From contig NZ_CABVHY010000035.1 in the NCBI RefSeq assembly GCF_902497875.1, forward strand, positions 1-64,000: 64,000 nt of DNA, in the 5' to 3' direction. The notes below the pieces were generated by a model, which searched no databases, was not told where the DNA came from, and saw only the letters and a program-made list of their open reading frames with translations. Below are positions 63,311 through 64,000 of this stretch, piece by piece. Numbering within the stretch: the stretch's first letter is position 1; every line of letters begins with the position of its first letter. The position numbers were made by a program, and so were the translations under genes. Source of the stretch: Pseudomonas fluorescens (GTDB lineage Bacteria > Pseudomonadota > Gammaproteobacteria > Pseudomonadales > Pseudomonadaceae).

Positions 63311-63433
63311 GTTGGCAGTCCTCGATCCGTTGCAACCTATAGATAAAGAATAGGCCGGACAAAGGGCTTGGGCGAATCAAGGCTGGCTATGGGGGTGATA
63401 GGCGCCCCTGTAATCCTTAGCCTTGAGCGCATC

Positions 63434-63577
63434 TGTGGCGAGGGAGCTTGCTCCCGCTGGGCTGCGCAGCAGCCCCAAAACCTGCGAACTCATTCCATCA
63501 GATACACCGCATGTGCCGATTTTACGACTGCTGCGCCCGAGCGCGGACCAGTCGGCGGGAGCAAGCTCCCTCGCCAC
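63434..63577. repeat. Inverted pair of TGTGGCGAGGGAGC-type palindromes
   Basis: TGTGGCGAGGGAGCTTGCTC on the left and GGGAGCAAGCTCCCTCGCCAC on the right, with about 100 bp between them that also contain GGGCTGCGCAGCAGCCC. Confidence 0.85.
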
Positions 63578-63605
63578 GGGTGTGATCAGACCGACAATTT
63601 ATTCG

Positions 63606-64000
63606 TTACAACTTGAGCTGACCTATCGCCTTGCTCAACTCTCCGGCCAAAGTCGCCAGCTCATGACTGGTGGTGGCCGAATCGACGGTTTGTTGCACGG
63701 TGTTCTCGGTCACGTCGCGAATGCTCACCACCGCGCGATTCATTTCTTCGGCAACCTGACTTTGTTGCTCGGCCGCCACGGCGATTTGCGTATTGCTTTC
63801 GCGCATCTGCGCCACCGCGCTGGTTATTTCGGCGAGGGCCACACCGGCTTCCTGCGCTTGCTGCACACAATCGTCGGCCTTGAACGAGCTTTCCTGCATG
63901 AAGTCCACGGCATCCCGGGTCCCGGCTTGCAGGGCGGAGACCATCAAGGTGATTTCGTCGGTGGAGGCCTGGACCCGTTTGGCCAGGTTGCGCACTTCAT
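63606..64000 (-). CDS. Methyl-accepting chemotaxis protein, C-terminal part (runs off the window)
   Basis: The last about 131 residues of a chemoreceptor: EVRNLAKRVQASTDEI of the signalling hairpin's descending helix, then a coiled coil and the methylation-region helix ending LAGELSKAIGQLKL. The reading frame stays open through the window edge, and the conserved hairpin tip, transmembrane and sensor parts lie beyond it. The ligand cannot be guessed. Confidence 0.92.
   Translation of the reverse strand, partial: EVRNLAKRVQASTDEITLMVSALQAGTRDAVDFMQESSFKADDCVQQAQEAGVALAEITSAVAQMRESNTQIAVAAEQQSQVAEEMNRAVVSIRDVTENTVQQTVDSATTSHELATLAGELSKAIGQLKL

Overview
The window is a chromosomal segment of a fluorescent-type Pseudomonas. 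The gene order, protein sequences, GC-rich housekeeping genes and the many extragenic palindromes of the GTGGGAGC / GTAGGAGC / TGTGGCGAGGG kinds all point to the P. fluorescens group. No tRNA, rRNA or CRISPR array was seen.

Layout. (1) 0.15-7.05 kb: tRNA hydroxylase trhO, a DsbA-family protein, an ABC exporter, an RbdA-like PAS-GGDEF-EAL protein and a haem-oxygenase-fold protein, all on the plus strand. (2) 7.2-12.1 kb, minus strand: a diguanylate cyclase, a YciK-type dehydrogenase, mupP, ubiG and a methylthioadenosine deaminase, the last divergent from mtnA. (3) 12.2-25.8 kb, plus strand: mtnA, gyrA, the overlapping run serC-pheA-hisC-tyrA/aroA-cmk, rpsA, a small lipoprotein and ihfB. (4) 25.8-41.7 kb: the O-antigen (LPS) locus between ihfB and wbpM/comEA, the place it occupies in P. 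aeruginosa. It holds rmlB, a broken rmlD, wzz, rmlA, a hexapeptide acyltransferase, a WecE-type aminotransferase, a WzxE-like flippase, a GT2 glycosyltransferase, an EpsG-like polymerase, an orphan SDR, a GT4 glycosyltransferase, a WbpV/WbpK-type reductase, a WbpL-type initiating transferase and wbpM. The centre is clearly AT-rich relative to its flanks. (5) 41.8-45.6 kb: an IS66 element with a nonsense-broken tnpC, a decayed inverted IS66 remnant lying tail to tail with it, and a second, long wzz whose last codons come from the remnant. (6) 46.3-51.1 kb: an SDR and ketoacyl synthase pair with a TetR regulator, a GntR regulator with a DUF1989 protein, and a small membrane protein. (7) 51.5-59.6 kb: kdpFABC and kdpDE. 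(8) 59.7-64 kb: a patatin-like protein, a lipoprotein, a CHAD protein, a thioesterase-like protein, a small membrane protein and the C-terminus of a chemoreceptor running off the window.

How the genes fit together. The O-antigen cassette can be read as a Wzx/Wzy pathway. WbpM plus the 37193 reductase would make UDP-QuiNAc or UDP-FucNAc, which the WbpL-like enzyme loads on undecaprenyl phosphate. RmlA, RmlB, the WecE-like aminotransferase and the acyltransferase would make dTDP-Fuc4N and then an N-acyl derivative, probably Fuc4NAc. Loss of rmlD and absence of rmlC fit a switch away from L-rhamnose. With two other glycosyltransferases visible, a repeat of about three sugars is the simplest prediction. 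This cassette, the IS-remodelled wzz2 end and a few unexplained intergenic stretches are the least ordinary parts of the window; the rest is conserved Pseudomonas core.
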